From: Beroe ovata
Taxonomy: Eukaryota; Ctenophora; Nuda; Beroida; Beroidae
DNA: 64,000 nt
Direction: 5' to 3'
NCBI GenBank assembly: GCA_946803715.1
Contig: CAMPET010000242.1
Location: forward strand, 13,995-77,994
Both the position numbers and the translations under genes were made by a program. Positions 52,401-63,241 of the stretch are shown piece by piece. The notes below the pieces were generated by a model. The model was given only the letters and a program-made list of their open reading frames with translations. It had not been told where the DNA came from and searched no databases. Positions within the stretch are counted from its first letter, which is position 1, and the number at the start of each line of letters is the position of its first letter.

Positions 52401-55187
52401 GGATCTGATGGAGTACAACAAGCCTCTACGGGATCAGCAGAAGCTTCATCACGAGGGTTTCAAGCAGTGGCTGCAAAAAAACACAGATGTAATGACATTC
52501 AGGAAGAAGTCATGGAGCAGGAAGATTGATGCTGCCCTCCCGCAGAATGAAGTAAGTTACATGTCAACTGACACATCTGGCTTGAAGTTTGTTGTCACTG
52601 TGGTGAGGTGGGTGATGGCAAGTCTCCAAATTGCAGCATTCATCGGGTCTATCTTCAGCATAATTGTGATATCTGTGGGTCTGTGCATGGCTGATCCCAC
52701 TAAAATACCGACCGAACGATCTTCCATCTCCAATACGATTGCTGTCAGTCTGAAAATGGTTTCAGTGTTCTTCTCCATCCTCCTCATGTTGGTTCTAGCA
52801 GTCACGATCCCATTCTTTGTGATATCCAGCATAATGTCACAGACATGTACAGAAACAGATGCTGGCAAGAACCCTTTCTGGCTATGGGACAACAAGACCG
52901 TCACAGAAACAAGTCCAATTTCAAATATCATAGGAATCGAAGGCGATATTCTGTTCAAAGACTTCCTCAGTGACTGCAAAAATAATAAACCGTTATTTGA
53001 TGTCTTCGATTTGGGAGAAATTTGGAAGCTAGAGGAGAGATTTCTCCTTGGAGATTTTCTCGATTTCCTACGAGTGGTTGAACAGAGTAGCCTCAATCCA
53101 CATGATCATGGGTACTCTGACTTCTACAGCACATCACAGAGACAACAGCTAGAGGAAGTTTTGGACATAACCAGTAACAATTATACGGGAGTGGGCGGAA
53201 ACGCTCCTAGAGAACTTGTTGCATATTCCATATATCCTAGAGGTCTGATCAGGGTAGCTGAGAGTGATCTGGCCGAATTCAAAGCCAAGGCTACGGCTGC
53301 TCGTAACATGTATAGCTGGGCATCTGCAGAGGATAGTATGTGGCAAATACTGAACACCTGCATTTCCAATGTGGACGATTCAAGTTGGGTTTCACTTCAC
53401 GCAGAACTGTGGCCGATGTTTGCAGCATACAGAGAACTGGTTGCCGATAACGCTCTGATTGAGTCACTAGTGCAGTACCGGAAAGAATTACTCAAGATAG
53501 AGAACCCTGAACTGTCAAGAGAAATGTTCTTCAGGAGTTCGTCAACTTACCAGAGGGTAATGAAGGAGTCTCTTGTTGTCCTAGAGAACCACGTGGCTTG
53601 CTATCGGGATATGGTGACACGTCAGTATAGGGAGTATCTGGGAAGATGCAGACCCCTGTATGACATCTATGAGGCTACAAAGAACTTCATATGCAGTTTC
53701 ATCGCCCGGTCCACTGCCCTGGTGACATTTTCATTTCTCCTCCTGTCCGTGTCCCTTGTTCTGTTCAACGTGCTATTGTCACTGAGTGTTCCACTCTACC
53801 AGCGGATGAGTAAACTGCATCCCGATGATGAGAAGCAGTTTGAACGACAAAAAGTAGCAAACATGAACAAAACTAATGAAACTGATATTTGAAGATGATC
53901 TTAGAGTCTCTCATAAGTCATAAAACCACTTTGGAACGCCTTGTTTTGATAGAAACAGACTGAATCAGGGAATGTTTATACACAAGATGTACCTATAGTA
54001 TTTCAGTCAAGATGCATTGGATGAAAGCCAAAAACCCGTTTTATTGCGCCAATTCATCACATATCTAACATCTTCACTTTGCTCATTCAATAATCAATCA
54101 TCCCCGTCCTATTTCTAGGTACATAAGGTAATGCTATGAAATACCCTCAGTTGCAAAGACGTGAGCAGTTACAGCCAGTTTCAGAAGATGCAGTCTTTCA
54201 TGTGTAAGAATAACAAGATGATACATGCTGAAGGTCAAGAGAAGTTCTGCCAAGTCACCAGGAAGATATTGTGCGGGTAAGTCATACAAGTGATGCAATT
54301 CCAAGTGATGAACGTGATGAGGATTGAGGAATTCACATCACATGTCGGTATGCTTCCTCTGAGTGTGAAAAGGGATGAGGCTCATTTCCAATCAATCTAT
54401 ATTTTCAGAAGTGAAGATTTGAAATGTGAGGAGAAATCTAATAAAAAGAACAACTTTATTTTCCAATTCCAAATGAACAAAGCAGTCGATTCGATCTGCA
54501 CTTCACCAAAAAGCACAGAAGAGGTGGGATATCCAAGACATGAAATTGCACACCGCTGATTCAAGGGCTCATCCGTAATGACTCATTAAGAGTCATGATC
54601 AATGATGCTTTAAATTGAATCGCGCGATGAAAAATTGCATATCTTTTATTACTATTAACCTTCACGTCTTCAGGTTACGGATTTGAAAAATGTACTGGCG
54701 GTGAATGGGTTTTGTAGACAGTTAATGTAAATTCCAACAACGCAATAGATATCATCGAGTAGCATGAATCATCCAGGATGACTCATCCCACTTTCCAGAG
54801 GTCCCACAGACACTCCACTGTTCGCATCCGACAATTACTTGTTAATGACCATATTTGAATATCTTTTTCATGATTGACATATTTAAATGATATTTTGCGT
54901 TCTAAACATTTCATATGACGTAGAATGCGGCAGTTATGAATAAAGGAATGTTCCCCATGTTCCATTGATATATCTTATTTCACGATTCACAAACGAAATT
55001 GCTGCTTTTGTCTGGCTCCGATCCGAGGTTTTGAAACCAGAAATTGACGTATTAACAGACAAAACAAACAAACAGACAAACAAGCAAACATAAAAACACG
55101 AACTGTACTCACATTCCAGATGACGAGGAACATCAGGATCACTGCGATGGGTAGTGATAGGATCGAGAGAGCTATTTCTACTGACAT
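46491..55187 (-). CDS. CNIH: Cornichon family ER export cargo receptor (5 exons, 141 aa)
   Basis: Exons on the minus strand: 55187-55113, 47212-47144, 46988-46876, 46728-46585, 46515-46491. Cornichon/Erv14 proteins are small membrane receptors that load cargo into COPII vesicles; animal members also modulate AMPA receptors. The protein reads a hydrophobic helix (SLPIAVILMFLVIWN), then IISFDELKTDYKNPIDLCNS and LNPLVVPEY (family hallmark FDELKTDYKNPIDQC..LNPLVLPEY), a second hydrophobic segment, PLTLYHIYRYLRRPRMSVLG, IYDPTAVMN (family GLYDPTTIMN) and a last hydrophobic segment ending LLWLILDKGL. Human CNIH1 is 144 aa. The last exon has only 25 coding bases, but the segment after the shared FF has the same 12-residue length as in human. 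Intron 1 is 7.9 kb, far longer than others here, and contains the prominin gene on the opposite strand. A weak CATAG acceptor-like site is 8 nt before the ATG. Confidence 0.9.
47213..51390. other. First part of cornichon intron 1 and prominin upstream region
   Basis: No exon is supported here. An ATG at 50801 opens a signal-peptide-like frame (MKGFLAVIVFLVSIQFLLI) followed by a GT donor at 50860, but joining it to the acceptor at 51365 reads into a TGA at once, so I do not attach it to prominin. Confidence 0.5.
51391..53892 (+). CDS. Prominin family five-transmembrane glycoprotein (intronless, 833 aa)
   Basis: Prominins (CD133 family) sit in plasma-membrane protrusions and bind cholesterol. 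Five hydrophobic segments at about 85-110, 132-156, 398-432, 450-482 and 773-803 leave the family layout: an N-terminal outside part, two short inside loops, two large outside loops of about 240 and 290 residues, and a short cytosolic tail. The second large loop has FLSDCKNNKPLFDVFDL, matching the prominin segment YSDCKKNRGTYGTL. Several N-x-S/T sites lie in the loops. Length is close to the usual 850-865. Vertebrate prominins have over 20 exons; this copy has one frame. No signal peptide is visible after this ATG, which is unusual. A CCACAG acceptor-like site ends at 51365; it would leave a leader holding the tiny upstream frame MNLT-stop at 51369. It lies inside cornichon intron 1, antisense. 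Confidence 0.87.
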   Translation: MSEGDSGACAVYTELADNLATTYTPRSFTYTFEFENLKEIIDLYKSFINALFKETLFEYIETLYNGFKAGIPPIGTLLGLMNLQLTYFIVLGVLVLLLVVSVLSVVLRFVCAAASGVSYQKISSLLGAKRVITAFLLFLLTIFIAVVTLIGMTGIMQWQKTKIQYEIFTSDASSFLKEYTGNITDDMSNMSGAQFDFMLKVLEDDIYQYQELAAEAVKSIEKPYADVFNETAYNLEDLEISISEAFAAVEPSLFAMISKAEVKKTVTSTCYSGVKMFCEGSNGETMCDDIFNAYNAEPIFDLSSEWIAKDNFQRTVDDYDIPTMTKTNWELWNTTGEDLMEYNKPLRDQQKLHHEGFKQWLQKNTDVMTFRKKSWSRKIDAALPQNEVSYMSTDTSGLKFVVTVVRWVMASLQIAAFIGSIFSIIVISVGLCMADPTKIPTERSSISNTIAVSLKMVSVFFSILLMLVLAVTIPFFVISSIMSQTCTETDAGKNPFWLWDNKTVTETSPISNIIGIEGDILFKDFLSDCKNNKPLFDVFDLGEIWKLEERFLLGDFLDFLRVVEQSSLNPHDHGYSDFYSTSQRQQLEEVLDITSNNYTGVGGNAPRELVAYSIYPRGLIRVAESDLAEFKAKATAARNMYSWASAEDSMWQILNTCISNVDDSSWVSLHAELWPMFAAYRELVADNALIESLVQYRKELLKIENPELSREMFFRSSSTYQRVMKESLVVLENHVACYRDMVTRQYREYLGRCRPLYDIYEATKNFICSFIARSTALVTFSFLLLSVSLVLFNVLLSLSVPLYQRMSKLHPDDEKQFERQKVANMNKTNETDI
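53893..55112. other. Prominin 3' flank within cornichon intron 1
   Basis: No further coding region could be supported; sequence is AT-rich. A short AAC/AAA-rich run with repeated ACAAACA units is at 55050-55095, close to the cornichon exon 1 donor. Confidence 0.5.
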
Positions 55188-55678
55188 GGTGGAACCTATG
55201 TACCTATTGCAGATGATAACTGTTAGCTCAAACTTCAATACCCCTACTGATATACCTCTATCATAATATTAGGAAATTGGATGAGAATCAAAGTCTTCGA
55301 TAAAAAGAGTTCCAAAATAAACGTTGTGCTAGGATCGATGCAAGAGTCTGAATACTTAAATTAGATCGCCCAAATACAAAAGTGTGTGACGTTGTATCGG
55401 TATTTAAGCTTGAAGCACATTCCATTCGAGTGTACTATAATCACTTAATCTCAATAGCAATATCAAGTGGATGATCCCAAGATTTGAAGCATGTCAAGAC
55501 GGGTAAATTGCACGCCAATTTACTCCGATCCAATTAACTCCGATCCAAGAACTGGATTATCAACAGAGGAGTACATCACGTAATCTTCTAATTCTTGATC
55601 TTGTGAATTTTCACGATCTGACTGATATTCTTTACGGGTGATGGGTTAACAATAAATATATACATTTGTGTGTGAGAA

Positions 55679-58600
55679 CTATGTTTCATCGGCCTGCGGA
55701 GCTAGGTCCAGCGCTTGGAACTTCTCCAGTGGATAGAAGAGACACTTCACCGTGCGACCACCGAAAAATCGGTTATGAAGATCCACTACCGCTGAAAACA
55801 TACATTTTGGGTTTGAGTCCGTGAAAATTCCATGACGTTCAAAACATGGAATGTCGTACGGACTTCACGACATTTACCCTTGACAGCAGATTCAATCCTG
55901 TTGAACTGCACAAATATCCGTACAGCCTCGTCGGGCGCGACACCAGTTGGTATCTCGTAGATTACCACCTGCTCCACCACTCCGTACTTTGAACACTCCT
56001 CCCGGGTTTCACCCTCCAGATCATCGTCCACTTCACCTGGTCCCACCTGACAGAGAGGACACATTACCAGTTACCACTCTAGTCAGTTACCACTCTTGCC
56101 AGTTACCACTCTTCTCAGTTACCACTCTTGCCAGTTACCACTCTTGCCAGTTACCACTCTTGTCTTTCGATTGTCCTTGTAGCTCCGATCTGACACATAG
56201 TGTACACTCACCTTCGTTCAGTCACTCAACTCACCTAACTCACCCCTTCCTATTTATTACCCCACACCACTTACACCCCTTCCTATTAATTACCCCACAC
56301 CATAGTGAACTTCAGTGAACTTTGTGTCATCGTACAGTTTAATAATTGTGACTCAGCGGTGACGAGTTATTGATGACACGTACCATGTTCTTGAGTATGA
56401 TGACTTTGCTCGGTTGTTTCAGAGCTTTCTGGACCTCGTCAGCTTTCGCTTTACGCTCTGCAAAACGGAACTCTAACAGTGAAAAACTTCCTGTGGACTC
56501 CACAGCTTTCTCTCATTTGAGCGGCGCATGAATCCATCCAAGTTCAGTACAACTACTATACATAACGATGGAACGATATCAACTGAAATAACAACAACAA
56601 ATAATTCCCCACCTTCCTCCTGCCTAGCCAGCTCAATCCTCGCTTTGGCCTTCTCCTCTGACTCATTAACAATGACACCCCTCTGTCGTCCTGTTTTCTC
56701 CACCTGCAGAGCGGACGACATACCCTGCTCGTCCCGCCCTAGTCCCTGTCCCTCTTTCCACCCGTACTTTGACATGATGTTGCTAGCAACCGAGCTGACG
56801 TTCTTCATGCTCATCACTTTGTTAGTGGTCGGAACAGCGTTTCCGTCGTGTGATTCTTCGAGTAACTTCTTGGCGTTGATCTGAGGGGGGGAAGACTTCA
56901 CACACAGGGAATGGTGTGAGGCAAAAAGTTATACCGTGTAGAGATTTTGTAGTGTAAGTCTAGGAGAGATGATTTGGTGGAAAATTAGTGTCGTAAGTGC
57001 CGGTAAAGACTTAATTAGAGACCTTCGAAAATGAAGTAAAAAAGTGTGGAGTCACTCACTTCATTTTCTATCGATACTCCGATCAGAAATTCGAAGAAAT
57101 TTTTCTGTCGCACATGCAAGCAAAGACCATGAATTCCCATGTATTTTTGGACGCTGAATCGATCCCCGATCGAATTTCGGCCCTATCTTGCTTCCCTGAG
57201 GAGCTGTATATCATGTGACTCATAACTTCATGTCTTAGAAGAAATGAGAATTTTCCCCAATTTCCCAATCAGCTAGCACTCTAATTCTTTCAGATTCGAA
57301 TTCTACGTCAAAAAATAGGCCAGAAACACTATTTTTCAGTATGTCACGTGCAGAACTGATTTTGGCCTATTTGTGTGTCCCATTGATTTTCGCGTTTTTG
57401 TACTGTTTGCTTCCCAAGGGAGAGAAATCGTCATTTGGGCGTGGTTTCACGGCGAGTATGAACTATACATGATCGTAACGAGGATTGATATTTGTAGTGT
57501 GAGAGTAGGAGAGATGATTTGGTGGAAAATTAGTGTCGTAAGTGCCGGTAAAGACTTCATTAGAGACCTTCGAAAATGAAGTAAAAAAGTGTGGAGTCAC
57601 TCACTTCATTTTCTATCGATACTCCGATCAGAAATTCGAAGAAATTTTTTTGTCGCACATGCAAGCAAAGACCATGAATTCCCATGTATTTTTGGACGCT
57701 GAATCGATTCCCGATCGAATTTCGGCCCTATCTTGCTTCCCTGAGGAGCTGTATATCATGTGACTCATAACTTCATGTCTGAGAAGAAATAAGAATTTTC
57801 CCCAATTTCCCAATCAGCTAGCTCTCTAATTCTTTCAGATTCGAATTCTACGTCAAAAAATAGGCCAGAAACACTATTTTTCAGTATGTCACGTGCAGAA
57901 CTGATTTTGGCCTATTTGTGTGTCCCATTGATTTTCGCGTTTTTGTACTGTTTGCTTCCCAAGGGAGAGAAATCGTCATTTGGGCGTGGTTTCACGGCGA
58001 GTATGAACTATACATGATCGTAACGAGGATTGATATTTGTAGTGTGAGAGTAGGAGAGATGATTTGGTGGAAAATTAGTGTCGTAAGTGCCGGTAAAGAC
58101 TTCATTAGAGACCTTCGAAAATGAAGTAAAAAAGTGTGGAGTCACTCACTTCATTTTCTATCGATACTCCGATCAGAAATTCGAAGAAATTTTTTTGTCG
58201 CACATGCAAGCAAAGACCATGAATTCCCATGTATTTTTGGACGCTGAATCGATTCCCGATCGAATTTCGGCCCTATCTTGCTTCCCTGAGGAGCTGTATA
58301 TCATGTGACTCATAACTTCATGTCTGAGAAGAAATAAGAATTTTCCCCAATTTCCCAATCAGCTAGCTCTCTAATTCTTTCAGATTCGAATTCTACGTCA
58401 AAAAATAGGCCAAAAACACTATTTTTCAGTATGTCACGTGCAGAAATGATTTTCGCCTATTTGTGTGTCCCATTGATTTTCGCGTTTTTGTACTGTTTGC
58501 CTCCCAAGGGAGAGAAATCGTCATTTGGGCGTGGTTTCACGGCGAGTATGAACTATACATGATCGTAACGAAGATTGATATTTGTACTAGAGAGTGGAGT

Positions 58601-59916
58601 CAGGTTAGACTTGAATGTGGTGTCAACGGTAGAATGGCGTCGAGTGCAAAGTGGTGTCAGGGGGAATACGGTGTTGAGCTATAACTGGTGTCAAAAGAGA
58701 AACGTGGTGTGAAGGAGTGCATGTGGGACAACTATGAGGAGGTGATTAAAGTGACATACACTCATATTGCCAACCTCTGGATGAAGAACATTCAGTGTTT
58801 CCTTGTCCTTGTTCAGTAACGATTGCGGAGGAGCTATCATAGCTCCACCCTTGGCTGTTGTACTCGGACCATCGTATTCGTTATCCTTGTCTGTAATGAA
58901 TCAATCAATATATGCTGAGACAATTAGGCAATTCGAAAATAGGCAAGGCACAACGAACGTGTTCTTCTTAGGGAGTCAGGACATGCTCATTTCAGGACAT
59001 AAGAATATAATTGTAATCCTCTTACCGCCAGCATAGCCCCCACCGGGCGTCTTGCTGTCCTTCTTCTTAGCCTTGGGGTCCTCATAGAAATCGAGATCAT
59101 CCTCAATCCCGACCTTATCGGTGTCATCATACGCTGACACCAGTGGCTTCGCTCTCTTGTTCTGGAGAAAGAAAAGGTTCGGTAAAAAAACTGATACATG
59201 AAAAATGACAACAATTGTTGGCTTGTTCTGTTGTCAAAAACTGACAATCCAGCATACTATCACAGATCAACACGTGCAATAACATTATTGCACGTGCAAT
59301 AACATTGTTACCTCTTCTTCATACTTCTTCTCCCGTTTTCTCTTCTGAATGAGTGCGTTCACCACGCTGTAATCATTCGGTTTGGCCGGGTCATACTCTA
59401 CAATTATTGTTGTCTTGCTTGCATCCGTCTCCACGAATATCTCATCGGGATGGGGCGGTGATGAGTGGTTCTGAGGGGGTAGAGGGCGGGGAGGAGTGGT
59501 TATGAGGGGAGGGTCGGATGGGGGGAATGAGATGGGTGAAATTAGCGAGATTCAGAATTAGAAATCACTTATCTTTGCGTGATTTGATAGAAACTGAAGA
59601 AATGAATTCTGCTCAAGTTGTACAATGTACAAAATATGAACACAAAGTTGACTTCACTTACGTCTTTGGCAACTTCTTTGATAGCAGCTTCACTGGCCGA
59701 AGACTTGGTCAGTTTAGGGAGCGCTTTCCTCATCAGTTGAGCGTTCATGAAGTTGAAGTTTGACTTCCCTGCGTCTGAGAATATCATCTTCAAGCAGCTG
59801 TCTCAACAATCATGTAATGTTTCAATTTCATTATGATCGGAATGATAGACTCGACGAGCATACTCACTGGTCTCTGACTTAGCAATCTCCACATCAATTC
59901 CACCGTACAGTGACAT
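55679..59916 (-). CDS. RBM17: RBM17/SPF45 splicing factor (9 exons, 403 aa)
   Basis: Exons on the minus strand: 59916-59868, 59774-59662, 59470-59312, 59161-59026, 58890-58760, 56880-56613, 56457-56384, 56046-55878, 55791-55679. SPF45 is a U2-associated splicing factor that influences 3' splice-site choice. The start MSLYGGIDVE matches the family MSLYDDLGVE. Further conserved pieces are VEYDPAKPNDY, GGAMIAPPQSLL, a G-patch (SKYGWKEGQGLGRDEQGMSSAL, here read in two parts, about 225-270), and a C-terminal UHM/RRM with VIILKNMVGPGEVDDDLE, ECSKYG, APDEAVRIFV, RIESAVK and AVVDLHNRFFGGRTVKCLFY. The UHM RxF motif is RFF at about 374-376. Human RBM17 is 401 aa. Intron 5 (56881-58759) contains a 545-bp tandem repeat. 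A TTTCATAG acceptor-like site is 12 nt before the ATG. Confidence 0.96.
56068..56165. repeat. 16-bp minisatellite TTACCACTCTTGCCAG in RBM17 intron 7
   Basis: Six or so copies of a 16-bp unit (TTACCACTCTTGCCAG and close variants) lie just upstream, in gene sense, of the exon 8 acceptor at 56047. Confidence 0.88.
56952..58585. repeat. 545-bp tandem repeat, three units, in RBM17 intron 5
   Basis: Units begin near 56952, 57497 and 58042, each with GGAGAGATGATTTGGTGG and ending before the next start; the third ends near 58585. Units 2 and 3 are almost identical to each other; unit 1 has more differences. Each unit has an open frame of about 60-73 codons on each strand, but these run through long shared repeat sequence and lack any domain. 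The block also has a relic in septin intron 1 (1305-1440), so the family is dispersed. Confidence 0.93.
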
Positions 59917-60220
59917 GACTTGACGGCTCTATGAAACAACCTTCAGTGGCGCGATAGTGATCTCTCAGTCTGCTGAAACCGAAAACTATCCGGATAAAGT
60001 TGGATCTTCTTGTTTGCTTCCTCTGTGTCTTCCTTTCCCAGGCCTATTCTTGAGAGCTACATTACTAATTGAGATGATCTGGTTAGTGAAATGGTAGAGA
60101 ATGGAAGCCCCATTGGAAGGTTAGTAATAAGGTCTATACAAGGAAGCCTATGGACAAATTCTGAAATTATGAAGCGACGGAGATAAAAAATGTCAATAAT
60201 AAATTAAATTAAAAACCATA

Positions 60221-60226
60221 TTTATT
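60221..60226 (-). terminator. Probable TDP2 poly(A) signal
   Basis: Forward TTTATT, that is AATAAA on the minus strand, 123 nt after the TDP2 stop codon and about 305 nt before the RBM17 start. Confidence 0.55.
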
Positions 60227-60348
60227 GGGAAACAAACATTAAGAAAATACCACATTGGAACATTCAAAAAGTAAAGTTATGATAAAAAAGAATAAATTAT
60301 CGTAGTGAATTCAAAAAAAAACTATTATCCCTGGATTCCGAACCGATT

Positions 60349-62996
60349 TCAGGGACTCAGAGTGAAAGTAGCCAGCAGCCCCCAATGGTCACTGGGGAAC
60401 ATGCGACAACTGACCAAAGTCTCAGTCCCTACCAGCTTGAATGACTTTGGTTTGAATTTTGTTGATTCTCTGAAGGAGAATCGACATCAACAGCCGGAAT
60501 TGAAATAGATTGGACACGATCCAGATTCGGTATCTTATACCGGGCTACGGACCCAACTTCAGGAGCCGCAATCACAACAACATGATTAGTCACGTGACTT
60601 ACCTAAGGTAGATCCTATCGAAGCGTTGTCGACTCCTGAACCTAGCCTGTGTGTTTTTGTTGACACCAGTGTCCCACGTATAACAGTTGTCAAGATCACT
60701 GCCTAGCTTCTCCCATACATCCTGCGTTACCATGAGAACATGATTACACAATAGATTTGAGATGGCGGAAGTTCTAATTTACGCAGAAGATTCGAACTGC
60801 GGTCAGGACATACCTACGGACATAGCAGACATACCTACAAGACATTAGACATACCTATGGATCTCACACTTACATAAACATCACCCCACGTCTTTATCCG
60901 CAGTAGCTCAACGTCTCTGAGATTAGTGTCACCTCCAAACAACACCACGTGATCTCTGTCAACTGAACACATCTGCTCAATAACCTGACATTATGGTCCT
61001 TAGTAATCGGACAGTTATTATAAAAAAGCTCAAAACGGATTCGCATCAATTATCGGACTTTCTCTCCCAATACTAACTTTTCTCAGTTGGTTTATCCTCT
61101 CAGCAGAGTGGTCTTTCATACTCTCCAAATGTGAGGTTAGGATGGTCAACGACTGTCCGAATATCTCACACGTAACCTGAACAAGAGTGTCGGGTATAAG
61201 ACGATAAGGGGAAAATAGTTCGCATGGGCCTCGGGTATTGGACAAAAAGGGGAAGTTAGTTGATATTTGTTAGGATTAAGGGGAACTTCGCTCAATGGCA
61301 AGGAGAACTTAGGTGATATCAGGTAAAGGTACTAAGGTGATATTAGGTCTATGGACTGAGGGGAACAATGATTGATGAAGACGCTCGTGTAGCAGGAGAC
61401 AAGAACAGCAGTGACCTTAACTTGGATGATGAGTACCTTGATAAGGTGTCGACCCATGAGCGAGGTAGGAAATTGGATAACACTGGTGTCAATGAGTCTC
61501 CCTGATTCCCTGCGAGGTGAGAAATGTAAAAATAAGAGTTGTGCGAGCATAGCCACTCATATTGTGTGATTGGAAATGTGTGATTCCCCAGATTTTGTGT
61601 GATTGGTAATGTGCATTGATACTGAGTGATCGACAGTACAAAACTACTCACTTGCTGACCATAATAGTGTTGAAATATGCGCTATCCATGTCTCCAAAAG
61701 CAAGATGGTAGGACCGACCGAAACTTTCACGTAGCCTTTCCACATGCTCTGCCACAACTTCTTGTAATAACACCTGCAAAATAATTTTTACGTCCTGTTC
61801 CTCAGATATTCCAAACTCTTTCATTCGCTCACAACAGCTGCTCAATCGCCGTTCCCAATTCCTGTTCAATTTTCGTTCCCAATGAGTTCGAAGGGTCTAT
61901 ATTCCTCATCTTACCACATGTGGTTTGCTTGTCTTTATCTGGGAGATGACACCACTAAACCGGTCAGTTAACCCTCTGTCACACAACCCGTCTATATTCC
62001 AGCACAATACGACCACGTCCTGATAATGGGTAAGCCAATTAGCTAATTGGATGATTGATCGATCCGATAATCATTTGACAGTCATTATCGGAATGGTAAC
62101 CTTGGGGCCTGCTTTGATTGGTTTTTGTGGCTCTGATGTTCCGTCTTCTCTCCTACGCTGAACATGACTGAGTGTGGAATATGAAAAACTTATAAATAAC
62201 AAACTTTCATAAAAATGATGATCAACCATCAGCGATACGAAAAAAAAACTTTGTCCACGCCCATAATACAAGGTTGCATCCACGACAAAAGGTAAAAACT
62301 AAAAAGAGTACCATTGTAAAATGTACAACACAATAGAGTACAAAACAATAGAGTATAACAGCCAAACCCTGCATACACCGATATTCATCAAGAATTTGAT
62401 TTTCCACGAATTCTCAAAACCACAAATATCTATAACCCCATACCTTGCCATTCTCGTTGGTCATTTGTCGTCTGAGGGCAGAATTGATAACCTCCACTGC
62501 AGCCTGCTCATCTCCTCCAGCCATTCTAAGAGCAGCACCGGCACGCTCTATCGACGCCCCCGTGACTCGTACTATCCGCTCCAATACCACCTTCTCCCGA
62601 CTATTGGAGTCCTCCTCAGCATGCAATTCTTCATTTTCTGTATCGGTGTCATCAGCGAGAACTTCAGCTTCAGGGTTATCTGATGCAACTGCTTGCCTGA
62701 AAGAAGGATACGTGAAAGAGATAGGAGGGTTAATTTGATAAAGAATAAACATAAAAAAGACAAGGAAGTAAGATGGAAAAAAAGAAGAAAGAAGGAAGAA
62801 TTTACTTGGAAACTCACTGAAGGGAAGGATCGCCCGCGATGGTCGACTGAAGGTCAAGAGCACCCGCAATATCGCCCCCTGCGAGTTCCAGTAGTCGGGT
62901 TGCCATGGTTTCCGAGCAGTTGGTAACTTCCATCAGCCATTGCACGGCATCACGTGTCGTTCTCACTAGGTTAACTTCCTCCACATCATGCTCCAT
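60349..62996 (-). CDS. TDP2: Tyrosyl-DNA phosphodiesterase 2-like repair enzyme (9 exons, 393 aa)
   Basis: Exons on the minus strand: 62996-62818, 62696-62444, 62019-61915, 61773-61652, 61509-61437, 61176-61078, 60984-60874, 60721-60603, 60469-60349. TDP2 removes 5'-tyrosyl topoisomerase II adducts from DNA ends. The catalytic endonuclease/exonuclease/phosphatase domain (145-393) keeps the key motifs: CWNIDGL (Asn152), LLQEV (Glu184), TSHLES, FGGDTNLRD (Asp296) and FPSDHWG (His382). Human TDP2 has one N-terminal UBA-like domain; here the N-terminus seems to contain two three-helix UBA-like segments, at about 10-50 (LMEVTNCSETMATRLLELAGGD, read in parts) and 95-140 (RIVRVTGASIERAGAALRMAGG). 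That duplication is my reading and not proven. Length is slightly above the human 362. Acceptor-like AATAG ends 4 nt before the ATG. Confidence 0.93.
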
Positions 62997-63241
62997 GCTG
63001 CTATTGGGGTGGAGGATGGTTAGGTATTGGTGAAGTTGGGGTGGAGGCATATGGGTGCGGGAAAATATCAATAATTTGAAACCCTAGGGAGTATTGGTTG
63101 TATGAGGAGCATCAAAAATCAAAGTACTCAAATCAAAGCATACCATGATCTAATGACAAGTACAAAATCAAGTTCAATAAATAAAAACTGAAATTTTAAC
63201 CCCCATTAATTCACCCAGAAAACCAATTTTTCTCATCAATG

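Noticed and set aside
57083-58684. Repeated 60-73 codon frames on both strands at 57-58.7 kb
   Set aside because: They arise from a 545-bp tandem repeat, have no recognisable domain and lie inside an RBM17 intron.
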